DNA of 64,000 nucleotides from Pedobacter sp. MC2016-15 (GCF_026239695.1 NZ_JAPIVS010000003.1:744001-808000); one strand, 5' to 3'; positions 35,582 to 45,992 are shown, numbered from the stretch's first letter. Numbers and translations: made by a program. Notes: a model not told the origin generated them from the sequence alone.

Positions 35582-38500
35582 ATGTATAAAAAAAATGCTG
35601 AAACTAGAATCAGGCATAAGAGCAACCTTTTGTCACAAATTTTACTAAGGATGAAGTTCACTTTTGTCTTGCTTGCCCTTACTGTATTACAGCTGAAAGC
35701 GGCAATATTTGCGCAAAAAATATCTGTTTCCGTCAGGGATGCCTCCTTAACGGAAGTCATTTCCGAAATCAGAAAACAAACGAAAGTCAATATATTATAT
35801 AACAGCAGTCTCTCCACTAAGCTTAAGCCCATCACGCTGAAAGTGAAGAATGAAGACCTGAGGAAGGTACTCGACCAATGCCTTAAAGATCAGCCATTAT
35901 CCTGGCAGATATTAAATGATAACATTGTGATCACTCTGAAAAAAGAGGATTCCCCAATGGCAAAACCTGCGGAATTGACTGAACGCCTGAAAGATATTCT
36001 GATCAGCGGAAAGGTGACCGACGAGAAAGGTGAGCCCATCCCCGGAGCTACGATTAAAGTAAAGAACGGCACTTCTACTGCCATTTCAGATGGTTCCGGG
36101 AACTTTAAGATCACGACCCCGGAAGAGGCAGTACTGATCGTTTCTTTTGTAGGCTTTAAATCGCAGGAGATCCCTGTTAAAGGCAGAACTTCCATTTCGG
36201 TGAGCCTTGCTATGCAGGATAACGGATTGAATGATGTGGTCGTAGTGGGTTATGGTACCCAGAAACAAAAGGACGTCACCGGGGCAGTAAGTGCACTGAC
36301 CTCGGAGAATTTCAATAAAGGTGCCCAGTTATCTCCGCAGGCTCTGTTGCAGGGCAAGGTTTCAGGAGTCAATGTTTCGCAGAACAGTGGCAAGCCTGGT
36401 ACCTCCAATACAGTAAGGATCAGGGGTGGTACCTCACTGACAGGCTCTAACGATCCTCTGTATGTGATTGATGGCGTGCCGATCTCTACCACGGCGGGTC
36501 TGGGACAGGCCAATATCAGAGGTACGGGAACGGATGTGTTTGATCAGGAACCGATCAACCCGCTGCAAACATTGAATCCAAATGATATTGAGTCCATGAC
36601 GGTCTTGAAAGATGCTTCAGCTACAGCGATATACGGATCACGTGGTGCCAATGGGGTCATTGTGATTACTACAAAAAATGGTAAGGCCGGCAAACCCATG
36701 GTATCTTATAACGGTCAGCTTAGTATTTCACAGGTGGCCAAAAAACTGCCCGTGCTGGACGCAGATCAGTACCGTGGTATTGTCAGTTCATTAAATCTTC
36801 CTCTGGCTGATGGCGGTACCAGCACCAACTGGCAGGATGAAATCTTCCGTTCGGCCTTTAGCAATGACCACAGCATTTCACTATCCGGTGGCTCTGATCA
36901 AACGCTGTACCGTACCTCAATTGGTTATGGAAACCAGCAGGGTATTGTGCTCAATTCGAGCCTGCAGCAAGCCAATATACAGACGAATATTACACACAAT
37001 GCCTTAAATAACCGTTTGAAATTTGACCTGAAGCTTAACTACGGACAAAATAAATCGAATGTGGCTCCTATTTCCAATACAGTAGGAGGAGAGGCCGGCA
37101 CAAGTATGAATTATGAGGCCTATGTGTTTAACCCTACGTATGAGGTGTATAATGCTGCCGGAAACTATAACCATGTGCCTCCCTTCAGGATCAATCCTGT
37201 ATCATTTTCTACAGATGTGATCGATCAGAAAACAAATCAGCGTTTGCTGGGAAACCTGCAGACTTCCTATAAAATCATAGACCCGCTGAGTGTGAATGTG
37301 AGCCTCGGTTATACCCGTCAGAGTACTGACCGTAATTCATACATCGATAAGGATAATCCTATTGGCAATGGCTTTAATGGTTATACCAGTGTGCAGAAGT
37401 TCTTCGATTACAGTAAGCTGATGGAAACTGTACTCCGTTTCAACAAATCTTATGGCAAGCATGCGCTGGATGCCATCGCTGGTTATTCTTACCAGTATTT
37501 CTATGGTGAAAGTAACCGTACAGTGGCCTCAGGCTTCCTGTCCGATGAATTCAAATGGTTCTCCCTGGCTGGCGCAAGTACAGTAAATCAGATCGCCAGT
37601 TCCGCAGAAAGTAATACGCTGATCTCCATGTATGGGAGGATAAACTATAATTATGACAGCCGCTTCCTTATTACCGGGACCATCAGACGTGACGGCTCCA
37701 GCCGTTTTGGAGCGCTTAACAAATGGGGATATTTCCCTTCGGGATCTGTGGCCTGGAGGATCTCGCAGGAGGAGTTTTTTAAAGTGAAAGCCATTTCTGA
37801 CCTGAAAGTCAGGGTAAGTTATGGGGTTACAGGTAACCAGGAGATCGGGAACTTAAATTCCATCACCACCCTCGGTCCCAGCAATAACGGATATATCATC
37901 GGCGGTCAGCGGATTACTGTTGTTCTGCCGCAGCAATTTGCCAACCCGGATTTGAAATGGGAAACTACTTCGCAGCTCAACCTGGGGCTCAACTTTGGTT
38001 TATTTGGCGACAGGTTGCATGGTAGCTTCGACTACTACAAAAAGAAAACTTCTGATCTTCTGCTCAGAATCGCCGTGCCGCAACCGGCTGTGGTGAGTAC
38101 GCAGATTGCGAACGTAGGCAGTGTAGAAAACAAAGGTATAGAACTGGAACTCGGCGGAACGGCAGTGACCAAAGGTAAGTTTTCATGGGATGCCAGTGTA
38201 AACTTCAGCAGAAATCTGAACAAGGTACTGAGCTTGTCGAACGACCTGTATAAAGGCAGCAACATCCAGCAGGCACCACTGCAGGGTACTGTTTCCGGGG
38301 CGTTTGCGCAGCTGATTATGCCTGATTATCCGCTGGGAACGTTCTATGGACGCAAATTCACCGGACTGGACAATAACGGGATGGAAACCTACGATCCGGC
38401 AGGCAACCAGGTGCTGGGAAGTGCGCAACCGAAATTTATCTACGGTACCAGTCACAATTTTACCTGGGGAGCATGGGCTCTTGGCCTGAACCTGAGAGGG

Positions 38501-38893
38501 GTGCATGGAAACCTGGTTTACAATGGAACAGCAAATAACCTTGGCTACAAGAACAACCTGCCGGGGAGGAATGCCCTGCAGTCGGTTATCAATGATGGAG
38601 TATCGATCAATCAGCCAAAAGCATTCTCCTCACGCTGGCTGGAAAGTGGCTCATTCCTGAGAATGGATAATGCCACGATAGGCTACACGGTGCCATTGAA
38701 AAGTTCAAATATCTCCAATCTGCGCGTATTCGTTACCGGTCAGAATCTTTTTGTGATTACAGGATATAAAGGGCTGGACCCGGAAGTGAACTCGGAAGTT
38801 ACGGCCTCGGGTACGCCACCGCTGGGGATAGACTACCTGGGCTATCCAAGATCACGTACCTACAGCCTTGGCGCCAGTATTACTTTTCAATAA
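35582..38893 (+). CDS. SusC/RagA-family TonB-dependent transporter with STN signalling domain (PUL 2)
   Basis: 1103 residues. A positively charged N-terminus and signal peptide (about 20-44) lead to an STN domain (about 47-120: ISVSVRDASLTEVISEIRKQ; LSWQILNDNIVITLKK) that contacts FecR in the periplasm. A carboxypeptidase-regulatory-like domain (about 140-215), the plug (about 220-365, with LLQGKVSGVNVSQNSGKPG and IYGSRGANGVIVITTK) and the outer-membrane barrel follow. It imports oligosaccharides and reports their presence to the sigma/anti-sigma pair. It is the first gene of a probable operon to 47024; the cargo is pectic by context. Confidence 0.95.
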   Translation: MYKKNAETRIRHKSNLLSQILLRMKFTFVLLALTVLQLKAAIFAQKISVSVRDASLTEVISEIRKQTKVNILYNSSLSTKLKPITLKVKNEDLRKVLDQCLKDQPLSWQILNDNIVITLKKEDSPMAKPAELTERLKDILISGKVTDEKGEPIPGATIKVKNGTSTAISDGSGNFKITTPEEAVLIVSFVGFKSQEIPVKGRTSISVSLAMQDNGLNDVVVVGYGTQKQKDVTGAVSALTSENFNKGAQLSPQALLQGKVSGVNVSQNSGKPGTSNTVRIRGGTSLTGSNDPLYVIDGVPISTTAGLGQANIRGTGTDVFDQEPINPLQTLNPNDIESMTVLKDASATAIYGSRGANGVIVITTKNGKAGKPMVSYNGQLSISQVAKKLPVLDADQYRGIVSSLNLPLADGGTSTNWQDEIFRSAFSNDHSISLSGGSDQTLYRTSIGYGNQQGIVLNSSLQQANIQTNITHNALNNRLKFDLKLNYGQNKSNVAPISNTVGGEAGTSMNYEAYVFNPTYEVYNAAGNYNHVPPFRINPVSFSTDVIDQKTNQRLLGNLQTSYKIIDPLSVNVSLGYTRQSTDRNSYIDKDNPIGNGFNGYTSVQKFFDYSKLMETVLRFNKSYGKHALDAIAGYSYQYFYGESNRTVASGFLSDEFKWFSLAGASTVNQIASSAESNTLISMYGRINYNYDSRFLITGTIRRDGSSRFGALNKWGYFPSGSVAWRISQEEFFKVKAISDLKVRVSYGVTGNQEIGNLNSITTLGPSNNGYIIGGQRITVVLPQQFANPDLKWETTSQLNLGLNFGLFGDRLHGSFDYYKKKTSDLLLRIAVPQPAVVSTQIANVGSVENKGIELELGGTAVTKGKFSWDASVNFSRNLNKVLSLSNDLYKGSNIQQAPLQGTVSGAFAQLIMPDYPLGTFYGRKFTGLDNNGMETYDPAGNQVLGSAQPKFIYGTSHNFTWGAWALGLNLRGVHGNLVYNGTANNLGYKNNLPGRNALQSVINDGVSINQPKAFSSRWLESGSFLRMDNATIGYTVPLKSSNISNLRVFVTGQNLFVITGYKGLDPEVNSEVTASGTPPLGIDYLGYPRSRTYSLGASITFQ

Positions 38894-38905
38894 TTATCAT
38901 TCCTA

Positions 38906-40429
38906 ATGAAAAAGATCATGAACATATCATACAAAATACTTTCAGTTCTACTATTGGCTTTCATCGCCACGGGCTGTACCAAGCTGGATGAGGAGTCATT
39001 CGGACGGCTGTCACCTTCCACCTATTATCAGAATGAAAATGAGGCGAATTCTTCTGTTGCAGGGATTTACCAGTCCTTACAGCAGATGCAGGGCGTATCA
39101 AGCCCATGGACGATCTCTGTAGAGGGAACAGACGAATTTATTGTGCCGGGAAGGGCAAGTGGTGGCTGGTTCGACCCCAATAACATCGACATCATGCAGC
39201 ATAATGTGAGGGCAGATAACCAGACGATAGCGGGTGCCTGGACAAACGTCTTTTCGGAGATCGGTATTGCCAATGCAGTTCTGGAAAGCCTGAGGTCTTC
39301 TTCTTCGGCAGACAAATTCAAGGTGCAGATTGCCGAGGCAAGGGCACTGCGCGCCTATGGATACTTCTATGCGATGGATTTCTGGGGCAATGTTCCGCTG
39401 GTGACGGTGGGAAAAATTGAGCAGAATAATCTTCCGGTAACTACAGCCAGGGCGGATATCTTCAGGTTCGTGGAAACTGAACTTCTGGAAGCAGTGGCAG
39501 ACCTGCCGGCAGCAAACACGGTAGACAAGGCAACATACTATCCACGCCTGACTAAAGAGGCTGTGTATTCGCTTTTGGCAATGACCTATCTGAATGCGGA
39601 GGTATACACCGGAACAGCAAAATGGGCTGAGGCCATAGCGATGTGCAACAATGTGATCAATAGCGGTGCATTTGCGCTCGAAGCCAATGTGGTTGATAGT
39701 TTCAAAGCACTCAATAAAGGGAAAACCAGAGAGGTGATTTTTGCATTCTCAATAGACCCTGCCAGAAACTCTGGCAGCAATGCCTATATCCTGTACAGTC
39801 AGCCAGCACTGGATCAGCAGCGCTACAGCCTTCCTTTTGCACCCGCGAACGGTTTCTCAACACAAAAGGAGGCACTCGATCGATACGAAACGCAGGACAA
39901 AAGGATTAATCTGCTGCAATACGGCCCTCAGTTTAATCTGAACGGTACACCGCTGCTGGATACCAAAGGGGTACAGTTGAATCTGGTGAACTGCATAAGT
40001 TTTACTGCTGCTGCGGATAATGAAGGATACAGGGTGCTGAAATATGTTCCTGAGGGTGTAACCTGGACTGGCCCCTATGGCAATAACGACCTGATCCAGA
40101 CACGTTATGCGGATATCTTGCTGACCAAAGCAGAAGCTGCCTTCAGATCGGGTAATACAGGTGATGCTTTGATGCTGATTAACCAGGTGAGGTCACGCAG
40201 CAATGCGACTAACCTGACTAGTGTAACCCTGAAGAACCTTGAAGAAGAAAGAGCCCGTGAATTTATATGGGAAGGGCATCGCAGGAGGGATATGATCAGG
40301 TTTGGTACGTATTTCAACACCACCTGGACCTTTAAAACTTCAATAGATCCGTTAACAAAAGGGATTTATCCGATTCCGGTGACACAATTGGCAACTAACC
40401 CCAACCTCAGACAAAATCCTGGATACTAA
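38906..40429 (+). CDS. SusD/RagB-family glycan-binding lipoprotein (PUL 2)
   Basis: 507 residues. The lipobox ATGC places the lipidated Cys at residue 24. SusD landmarks are STYYQNENEANSSVAGIYQSLQQ, the helical core AEARALRAYGYFYAMDFWGNVPLV, and the C-terminal TRYADILLTKAEAAFRSG and EERAREFIWEGHRRRDMIRFG. It caps the SusC barrel on the cell surface. It starts 12 bp after SusC and ends 2 bp before an esterase gene. The first ATG (38906) is used; a second lies at codon 5. Confidence 0.95.
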   Translation: MKKIMNISYKILSVLLLAFIATGCTKLDEESFGRLSPSTYYQNENEANSSVAGIYQSLQQMQGVSSPWTISVEGTDEFIVPGRASGGWFDPNNIDIMQHNVRADNQTIAGAWTNVFSEIGIANAVLESLRSSSSADKFKVQIAEARALRAYGYFYAMDFWGNVPLVTVGKIEQNNLPVTTARADIFRFVETELLEAVADLPAANTVDKATYYPRLTKEAVYSLLAMTYLNAEVYTGTAKWAEAIAMCNNVINSGAFALEANVVDSFKALNKGKTREVIFAFSIDPARNSGSNAYILYSQPALDQQRYSLPFAPANGFSTQKEALDRYETQDKRINLLQYGPQFNLNGTPLLDTKGVQLNLVNCISFTAAADNEGYRVLKYVPEGVTWTGPYGNNDLIQTRYADILLTKAEAAFRSGNTGDALMLINQVRSRSNATNLTSVTLKNLEEERAREFIWEGHRRRDMIRFGTYFNTTWTFKTSIDPLTKGIYPIPVTQLATNPNLRQNPGY

Positions 40430-40431
40430 TC

Positions 40432-41421
40432 ATGATGAAGAAACACATTCTTACCCTTTGCGGCCTGCTTTGTTCAGTTTTAGCAATGGGACAGCATACC
40501 GAGTGGCGAACGGGTGTCCGTGACACGGGTTATAATAACCTGTCTGATTACCGGAACAACGTGAAACATTATCCTGACATCAGGCTGGTGCCGCCTCAGA
40601 AGTTGCCGAATGTTCAGGAAAAAATTGGGTTGATATATGCAGATGCAGGGAAACGTCCCTTGCATCTGGATGCTTTTTTGCCACAGGAGAAAAAGAAAAA
40701 AACAGCCGCCATACTGATTGTTCATGGAGGCGGCTGGCGCTCAGGAGACAGACGTCAGCATATACCATTAGCGCAACATCTTGCTGCAAAAGGTATTGCT
40801 GCCTTCACTGTCGAATACAGGCTCTCCAGTGAAGCCTTTTATCCTGCAGCCCTTCATGACCTGAAGGCGGCAGTGAGATGGCTGAAAGCCAATGCGAAAA
40901 AACTAAATGTGGACACTGCAAAGATTGCCCTGCTGGGTTTCTCAGCCGGAGGGCAGCTCGCATCGCTTGCAGGAGTAACCGGCGGCATTCCCAAACTGGA
41001 AGGCAGCATCGGTCAAGCAGGATATTCAAGCCGGGTAAATGCGGTAATAGACATCGATGGCACTTTGTCATTCATACATCCGGAATCCTGGGAAGCTCAG
41101 AATACCGGTACGGTGGGGCCATCTGCCTGGTGGATCGGTTATCCCCGAACTGAAAGACTGGATCTCTGGGCTGAAGCTTCGCCATACGAATATGCTGCAC
41201 AGAACAGGACACCATTTCTATTCTTGAATAGCTCTGTAGAACGTATGCATGCCGGCAGAGATGATTTCAGAAAGAAAATGGACTCGCTGGAGGTGTATAC
41301 GGAGTTGGTCAGCTTTAAGGATTCGCCCCATTCATTTTGTTTGTATGATCCCTGGTTTGATCCCATGCTCAATCATATCATCACTTTCCTGGGCAAGGTG
41401 TTTACCACCAGCAAATCTTAA
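40432..41421 (+). CDS. Secreted alpha/beta hydrolase, carbohydrate-esterase-like
   Basis: 329 residues with a signal peptide (1-21, ending AMGQ). Alpha/beta-hydrolase fold: oxyanion region LIVHGGGWRSGDRR (HGG motif), nucleophile Ser in LLGFSAGGQLAS, and a late His in KDSPHSFCLYDPW. The HGG and GxSAGG motifs place it with the BD-FAE / acetylesterase branch. Context between SusD and a pectinesterase suggests removal of acetyl or feruloyl groups from pectin; this is inference. Start is the first of two ATGs. Confidence 0.85.
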   Translation: MMKKHILTLCGLLCSVLAMGQHTEWRTGVRDTGYNNLSDYRNNVKHYPDIRLVPPQKLPNVQEKIGLIYADAGKRPLHLDAFLPQEKKKKTAAILIVHGGGWRSGDRRQHIPLAQHLAAKGIAAFTVEYRLSSEAFYPAALHDLKAAVRWLKANAKKLNVDTAKIALLGFSAGGQLASLAGVTGGIPKLEGSIGQAGYSSRVNAVIDIDGTLSFIHPESWEAQNTGTVGPSAWWIGYPRTERLDLWAEASPYEYAAQNRTPFLFLNSSVERMHAGRDDFRKKMDSLEVYTELVSFKDSPHSFCLYDPWFDPMLNHIITFLGKVFTTSKS

Positions 41422-41465
41422 AATCATCAGTTAAAAATGATATATTCCATTATAAAATAAAGCCT

Positions 41466-42476
41466 ATGTTAATCAGAAAGATACTGTCGGTAATAGCCGT
41501 TTTCAGTTTGGTGTTTTTTGTCCGTGCTGCTGCGCAGGATAAGCCCCGTGTCATACGGTTTACGGTAGCCCAGGATGGTTCCGGAGATTACAAAACCATT
41601 CAGGAAGCGGTGAATGCGGTGCGCGACCATATGCAGTACCGCGTTACCATCAATGTAAAAGCGGGTACCTACCATGAGAAACTGGTTATCCCTTCGGCAA
41701 AGAAAAATATTGCCATCATCGGTGCCGGAAAGGAAAATACAATTATCACTAATGATGATTATTCGGGAAAGGCTTATCCCGGGAAAGACTGGGCGGGAAG
41801 TACGAAATATAGTACATATACATCTTTTACCGTACTGGTCAGGGGCAACGATACCATACTGGAAAACCTGACGATTGAAAATACCGCCGGGCAGGTAGGG
41901 CAGGCGGTGGCATTGCATGTGGAGGCCGACCGGTTTGCGGCGCGGAACTGTGCTTTTCTCGGAAACCAGGATACGCTGTATACCTCGAAAGACGGGCGCA
42001 ATTACTTTGAATCCTGCTTGATCACCGGCACTACAGACTTTATCTTTGGCGAAGCCACCGTAATCTTTCAGGGCTGTACCATCCAGAGTATCAGCAATTC
42101 CTATATCACTGCAGCATCCACTACAAAGGAGCAGGAGTATGGCTATGTTTTCTTCGACTGCGTGCTCAGTGCCGGCCCGGCTGCGACAAAAGTTTATCTT
42201 GGAAGGCCATGGCGTCCTTTCGCAAAAACGGTCTTCATCCGTACGTCTATGGCTGCGCATATTGTTCCGGAAGGTTGGAATGCATGGCCCGGAGATCCTC
42301 TGTTTGCCGATAAGGACAAAACTGCCTATTACGCAGAATTCCAGAACTCCGGTGAAGGAGCGTCCACTGCAAAACGGGTGTCATGGGCCAGACAGCTTTC
42401 CAAAAAGGAGGCAAAAAAATATACTTTGAAAAATATCTTCGGCTCATGGCAGCCTTCATTTCCGTCCGCCATCTAG
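41466..42476 (+). CDS. Pectinesterase, carbohydrate esterase family 8
   Basis: 336 residues. Signal peptide 1-23. The right-handed beta-helix of CE8 is shown by DGSGDYKTIQEAVNAV, GNQDTLYTSKDGRNYF (catalytic-site Gln and Asp), TTDFIFGEATVIFQGC (nucleophile Asp) and LGRPWRPFAKTVF (Arg and Trp of the active site). It hydrolyses methyl esters of polygalacturonate, giving the free-acid substrate of GH28 and PL10 enzymes. Unlike its relative at 21736 it carries no lyase domain. It lies in the PUL 2 operon, 44 bp after the esterase. Confidence 0.93.
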   Translation: MLIRKILSVIAVFSLVFFVRAAAQDKPRVIRFTVAQDGSGDYKTIQEAVNAVRDHMQYRVTINVKAGTYHEKLVIPSAKKNIAIIGAGKENTIITNDDYSGKAYPGKDWAGSTKYSTYTSFTVLVRGNDTILENLTIENTAGQVGQAVALHVEADRFAARNCAFLGNQDTLYTSKDGRNYFESCLITGTTDFIFGEATVIFQGCTIQSISNSYITAASTTKEQEYGYVFFDCVLSAGPAATKVYLGRPWRPFAKTVFIRTSMAAHIVPEGWNAWPGDPLFADKDKTAYYAEFQNSGEGASTAKRVSWARQLSKKEAKKYTLKNIFGSWQPSFPSAI

Positions 42477-42485
42477 CTCAGCCCT

Positions 42486-43403
42486 ATGAAGAAAATCATC
42501 ATCATCTTATCACTGCTGGGATCGGTGGCCAGGGCCCAGGAATTTATTCCGCTCTATCCGCAGGGGAAAATCCCCAACTCCAAAGGCACTGTACATCGGG
42601 ACAGTATTGCAAATGAAAGAGTGTACCGCGTTGCCACACCTGGAATGTATGCTTATTTGCCCTCTGCGCAGGAAAATAAAGCTGCGGCAGTAATTATCTG
42701 TCCGGGGGGAGGATATGAACGCCTGGCCTATGTGATCAGTGGTACGCAGCTGGCGAAATGGTTTAATACACTGGGAATATCTGCCTTCGTGCTCAATTAC
42801 AGGTTGCCCAATGATACGGATCTCACAGAGCGAGCGAAAGCTCCGCTGCAGGATGCACAGCGTGCGATAAAGGTGGTTCGTGCAAATGCTGCCCGCTGGG
42901 GAATTAAACCCGATAAAATTGGGATGCAGGGTTCTTCGGCCGGGGGACACCTGGTAAGTCTTACCGGAACAACTCCCAGTGATATCGTCAAGATCGGAGA
43001 TTCGCTGGATACTGTGTCTCCACGACCAGATTTCATGATATTGGTTTCTCCGGTCATTGATATGGGCATGTATGCACACAAAGGGAGCCGTAAAAACCTG
43101 CTTGGGGAGCAGGTAAACACTGATTTGCAAAAAGAGTATTCAACTCAGCTCAGGGTTACGCCAAAAACTCCCGTTTGTTTTATCGCCGATGCATTTGATG
43201 ACAAGACGGTGGATCCTCATAATAGTCTGCTGTTCTATCAGGCCCTGCTGGAGAATAAGGTGCAGAGCAGCCTGCATGTCTTCCCCCAGGGTGGTCACGC
43301 TATCGCCCTGCGCAACAATCCCGGTTCTGCAAACCTCTGGACGGCACTGGCAGAAAACTGGATGATAGAAATGTCAATTATACCACAAGAACTTAAAAAA
43401 TGA
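42486..43403 (+). CDS. Secreted alpha/beta hydrolase (acetyl-xylan-esterase-like)
   Basis: 305 residues with a signal peptide (1-17, ending ARAQE). Alpha/beta hydrolase: VIICPGGGYERLAY oxyanion motif, nucleophile in MQGSSAGGHLVSL, Asp in ADAFDDKTVDP, and His in PQGGHAIAL, a complete catalytic triad. Related proteins deacetylate xylan or pectin. Position between CE8 and a GH28-GH105 fusion points to pectin deacetylation, which is inferred. Its stop overlaps the next start by 4 bp (ATGA). Confidence 0.85.
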   Translation: MKKIIIILSLLGSVARAQEFIPLYPQGKIPNSKGTVHRDSIANERVYRVATPGMYAYLPSAQENKAAAVIICPGGGYERLAYVISGTQLAKWFNTLGISAFVLNYRLPNDTDLTERAKAPLQDAQRAIKVVRANAARWGIKPDKIGMQGSSAGGHLVSLTGTTPSDIVKIGDSLDTVSPRPDFMILVSPVIDMGMYAHKGSRKNLLGEQVNTDLQKEYSTQLRVTPKTPVCFIADAFDDKTVDPHNSLLFYQALLENKVQSSLHVFPQGGHAIALRNNPGSANLWTALAENWMIEMSIIPQELKK

Positions 43404-45934
43404 TGAAAATACTAGCAGTCCTGTTTGCATTTACAGCCAGCTTAACTGTGCAAGCCCAGCAAACAAATCAAGCCTATTCCTGGGATAACTTACCTGTAAT
43501 CAGCAGACCCGTCTTCAAAAAAGATACATTCAAGGTAGATATGAACAGCAAATCTATTCAGAAGGCAATCGACGCCTGTAACAGGAAGGGTGGTGGAACA
43601 GTACTTATCCCGGAAGGCATCTGGACTTCGGGTCCTCTCTATCTCAAAAGTAATGTCAACCTGCATCTGAACAGAGGTGCGATACTGGTTTTTACAACTG
43701 ATAAAGACCAGTATAAGCTTGTTAAGGGAGAATATGAGGGAAAAAGTGCAGCCAGAAACGAATCGCCGATCAATGGCAGCAATCTGGAAAATATTGCGAT
43801 CACGGGCGAAGGTATTATTGACGGGAACGGTGATGTATGGCGTGCCGTTAACGAGTCGCAGCTGACAGCAGAGCAATGGAAGAAAAAAATCGCTTCCGGC
43901 GGTGTGCTGAGCGACAATGGTAAAACCTGGTACCCCAGTATTCAGTTTAAGGAAAGCCATCAGAATAACAAAAGCATGTTGATTGCCCCGGGACAGGATT
44001 TGAAAAGTTTTGCAGGGATGAAAGATTTTCTCCGGCCTAACCTGCTGGTGCTCAAAAATTGTAAGAAGGTATTACTTGAAGGGGTAACCTTTCAAAATTC
44101 TGCGGCATGGTGCCTGCATCCAATCTTATGTGAAGATCTGACAATTTCAAATATCAGGGTGAAAAACCCGGAGTATGCACAGAATGGCGATGGTATTGAT
44201 ATCGAGTCCTGCAAAAGATTCCTCGTGGAAAACAGTGTGCTTGATGTGGGCGATGATGCGATCTGTATCAAATCAGGTAAGGATGAAGAAGGACGTAAAC
44301 GCGGTAAACCTACGGCTGAGGGTATCATCCGGGGTAATACCGTTTACAGTGGTCATGGTGGTGTAGTGATCGGTAGTGAAATGAGTGGCGGGGCAAACTA
44401 TATTTTCGTAGAGAACTGCAGCTTTATAGGTACCGATAAAGGTCTGCGGTTTAAGTCTACACGAGGAAGAGGAGGTGTAGTGGAGCATATTTATGCGAGA
44501 AATATTGTGATGAAGGATATCGGTGCTGAAGCCATCTTTTTTGATATGTACTATTTCGTGAAATTTGCCACTGATGGCAAACGTGACGAAAGGCCCGTAG
44601 TGAATGAAGGAACTCCGGTTTTCCGCAACATGAAATTTGAGAATATCAGCTGTGAGGGTGCTAAAATAGCCGTTTTCATCAGGGGCCTTCCGGAAATGAA
44701 GGTGCAGAATATCGCGATTTCCAATTCCAGATTTACAGCTATGGAAGGTCTGAGCATCACAGATGCTGAAGGAATCAGCTTTGACCATGTAGAGCTGAAT
44801 ATCCAAAAAAAGAAAAGTTCTGCAGCTTTGTCTCTCGGCAAGGCAATGGCGGCAACGATTATGCACAAATGGCCCGATTCACTGATCCACAAGCCGGGTG
44901 TTCCGGCGGTATGGTCATACGATCTGGGGGTTTTCTTTGATGGCATGGCAAGAATATATGAGCAGGAAAAGGACAGCACCTACATCAGCTATATGAGACA
45001 TATCATGGATCTCTTTGTGGCTGACGATGGAACCATCAGGCGGTACAGGGCTACAGATTATAATATTGATTACATCAAAAATGGGCGCACGCTACTGTTC
45101 CTGTACAAAATGACGGGGGAGCAGAAATACAGGAAAGCGGCCTTATTGCTGAGGAAACAACTGCTGACGCATCCCAGAACCCGGGAAGGGGGCTTCTGGC
45201 ATAAAAAGGTATACCCCCATCAGATGTGGCTGGATGGAATATATATGGGTCAGCCGTTTTATGCAGAATGGTCGTCCAGATTCAAAGAGAACAACTATGA
45301 TGATATTGCCAAACAGTTTGTCATTCTGGAGAAACACGCACGTGACGACAGAACGGGTCTGCTTTATCATGGCTGGGATGAGTCCGGAGAACAGCGATGG
45401 GCAGATAAAACCACTGGCCACTCGCCAAATTTCTGGGGAAGGGCCATGGGCTGGTATGGCATGGCGCTCGTAGATGTGCTGGATTTTATCCCGAAGAATC
45501 ATCCTCAGCGCCCGGTGCTTATTGCGATTTTGCAGCGTTATGTTGCGGCAGTAGCAAAGGTGCAGCATCCGGCGAATGGCTTATGGTATCAGGTGCTTGA
45601 CCAGGCAGAAGTGAAAGGGAACTATCCCGAAGCATCTGCGTCATCTATGTTTGTATATACAATGGCGAAAGCTTTAAATCAGAATTATGTGGATAGCGCG
45701 TATCTCTCAGTTGTTAATAATGGTTTCCTGGGTATTCAAAAGCAATTCCTGACCTATGACAGCGAATCACATATACATTTAAACGGTACTGTACAGGTGT
45801 CTGGCCTTGGTGGAACGCCTTACCGCGATGGTACTGTTCCTTATTATCTGAGTGAACCTGTGATTACGGATGATGCAAAAGGAATGGGTGCTTTTATTCT
45901 TTGTGCAGCGGAAATGAGCAAGTTAAACCGATAA
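43400..45934 (+). CDS. Two-domain pectinase: GH28 polygalacturonase fused to GH105 unsaturated galacturonyl hydrolase
   Basis: 844 residues. Signal peptide 1-19. Residues about 30-475 form the GH28 beta-helix with its three catalytic Asp in NGDGIDIESC and DVGDDAICIKSG, GHGG in YSGHGGVVIGSEM, and RFK in DKGLRFKSTRG. Residues about 480-840 form a GH105 (alpha/alpha)6 barrel with YPHQMWLDGIYMGQPFYA (catalytic Asp), GHSPNFWGRAMGWYGMALVD and SASSMFVYTMAKAL. GH28 cuts galacturonan; GH105 removes the 4,5-unsaturated residue made by lyases. The fusion joins backbone cleavage to finishing of lyase products. Confidence 0.93.
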   Translation: MMKILAVLFAFTASLTVQAQQTNQAYSWDNLPVISRPVFKKDTFKVDMNSKSIQKAIDACNRKGGGTVLIPEGIWTSGPLYLKSNVNLHLNRGAILVFTTDKDQYKLVKGEYEGKSAARNESPINGSNLENIAITGEGIIDGNGDVWRAVNESQLTAEQWKKKIASGGVLSDNGKTWYPSIQFKESHQNNKSMLIAPGQDLKSFAGMKDFLRPNLLVLKNCKKVLLEGVTFQNSAAWCLHPILCEDLTISNIRVKNPEYAQNGDGIDIESCKRFLVENSVLDVGDDAICIKSGKDEEGRKRGKPTAEGIIRGNTVYSGHGGVVIGSEMSGGANYIFVENCSFIGTDKGLRFKSTRGRGGVVEHIYARNIVMKDIGAEAIFFDMYYFVKFATDGKRDERPVVNEGTPVFRNMKFENISCEGAKIAVFIRGLPEMKVQNIAISNSRFTAMEGLSITDAEGISFDHVELNIQKKKSSAALSLGKAMAATIMHKWPDSLIHKPGVPAVWSYDLGVFFDGMARIYEQEKDSTYISYMRHIMDLFVADDGTIRRYRATDYNIDYIKNGRTLLFLYKMTGEQKYRKAALLLRKQLLTHPRTREGGFWHKKVYPHQMWLDGIYMGQPFYAEWSSRFKENNYDDIAKQFVILEKHARDDRTGLLYHGWDESGEQRWADKTTGHSPNFWGRAMGWYGMALVDVLDFIPKNHPQRPVLIAILQRYVAAVAKVQHPANGLWYQVLDQAEVKGNYPEASASSMFVYTMAKALNQNYVDSAYLSVVNNGFLGIQKQFLTYDSESHIHLNGTVQVSGLGGTPYRDGTVPYYLSEPVITDDAKGMGAFILCAAEMSKLNR

Positions 45935-45992
45935 TAAAGGAATAGGCTGATGAAAAAAGAAAAATGACTATCATTGTGGCAAATCAACCAAA

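Noticed and set aside
41469..42260. A 263-residue minus-strand frame opposite the CE8 pectinesterase
   Set aside because: It is a Cys/Ile-rich shadow translation of a well-supported CE8 gene with no family similarity.
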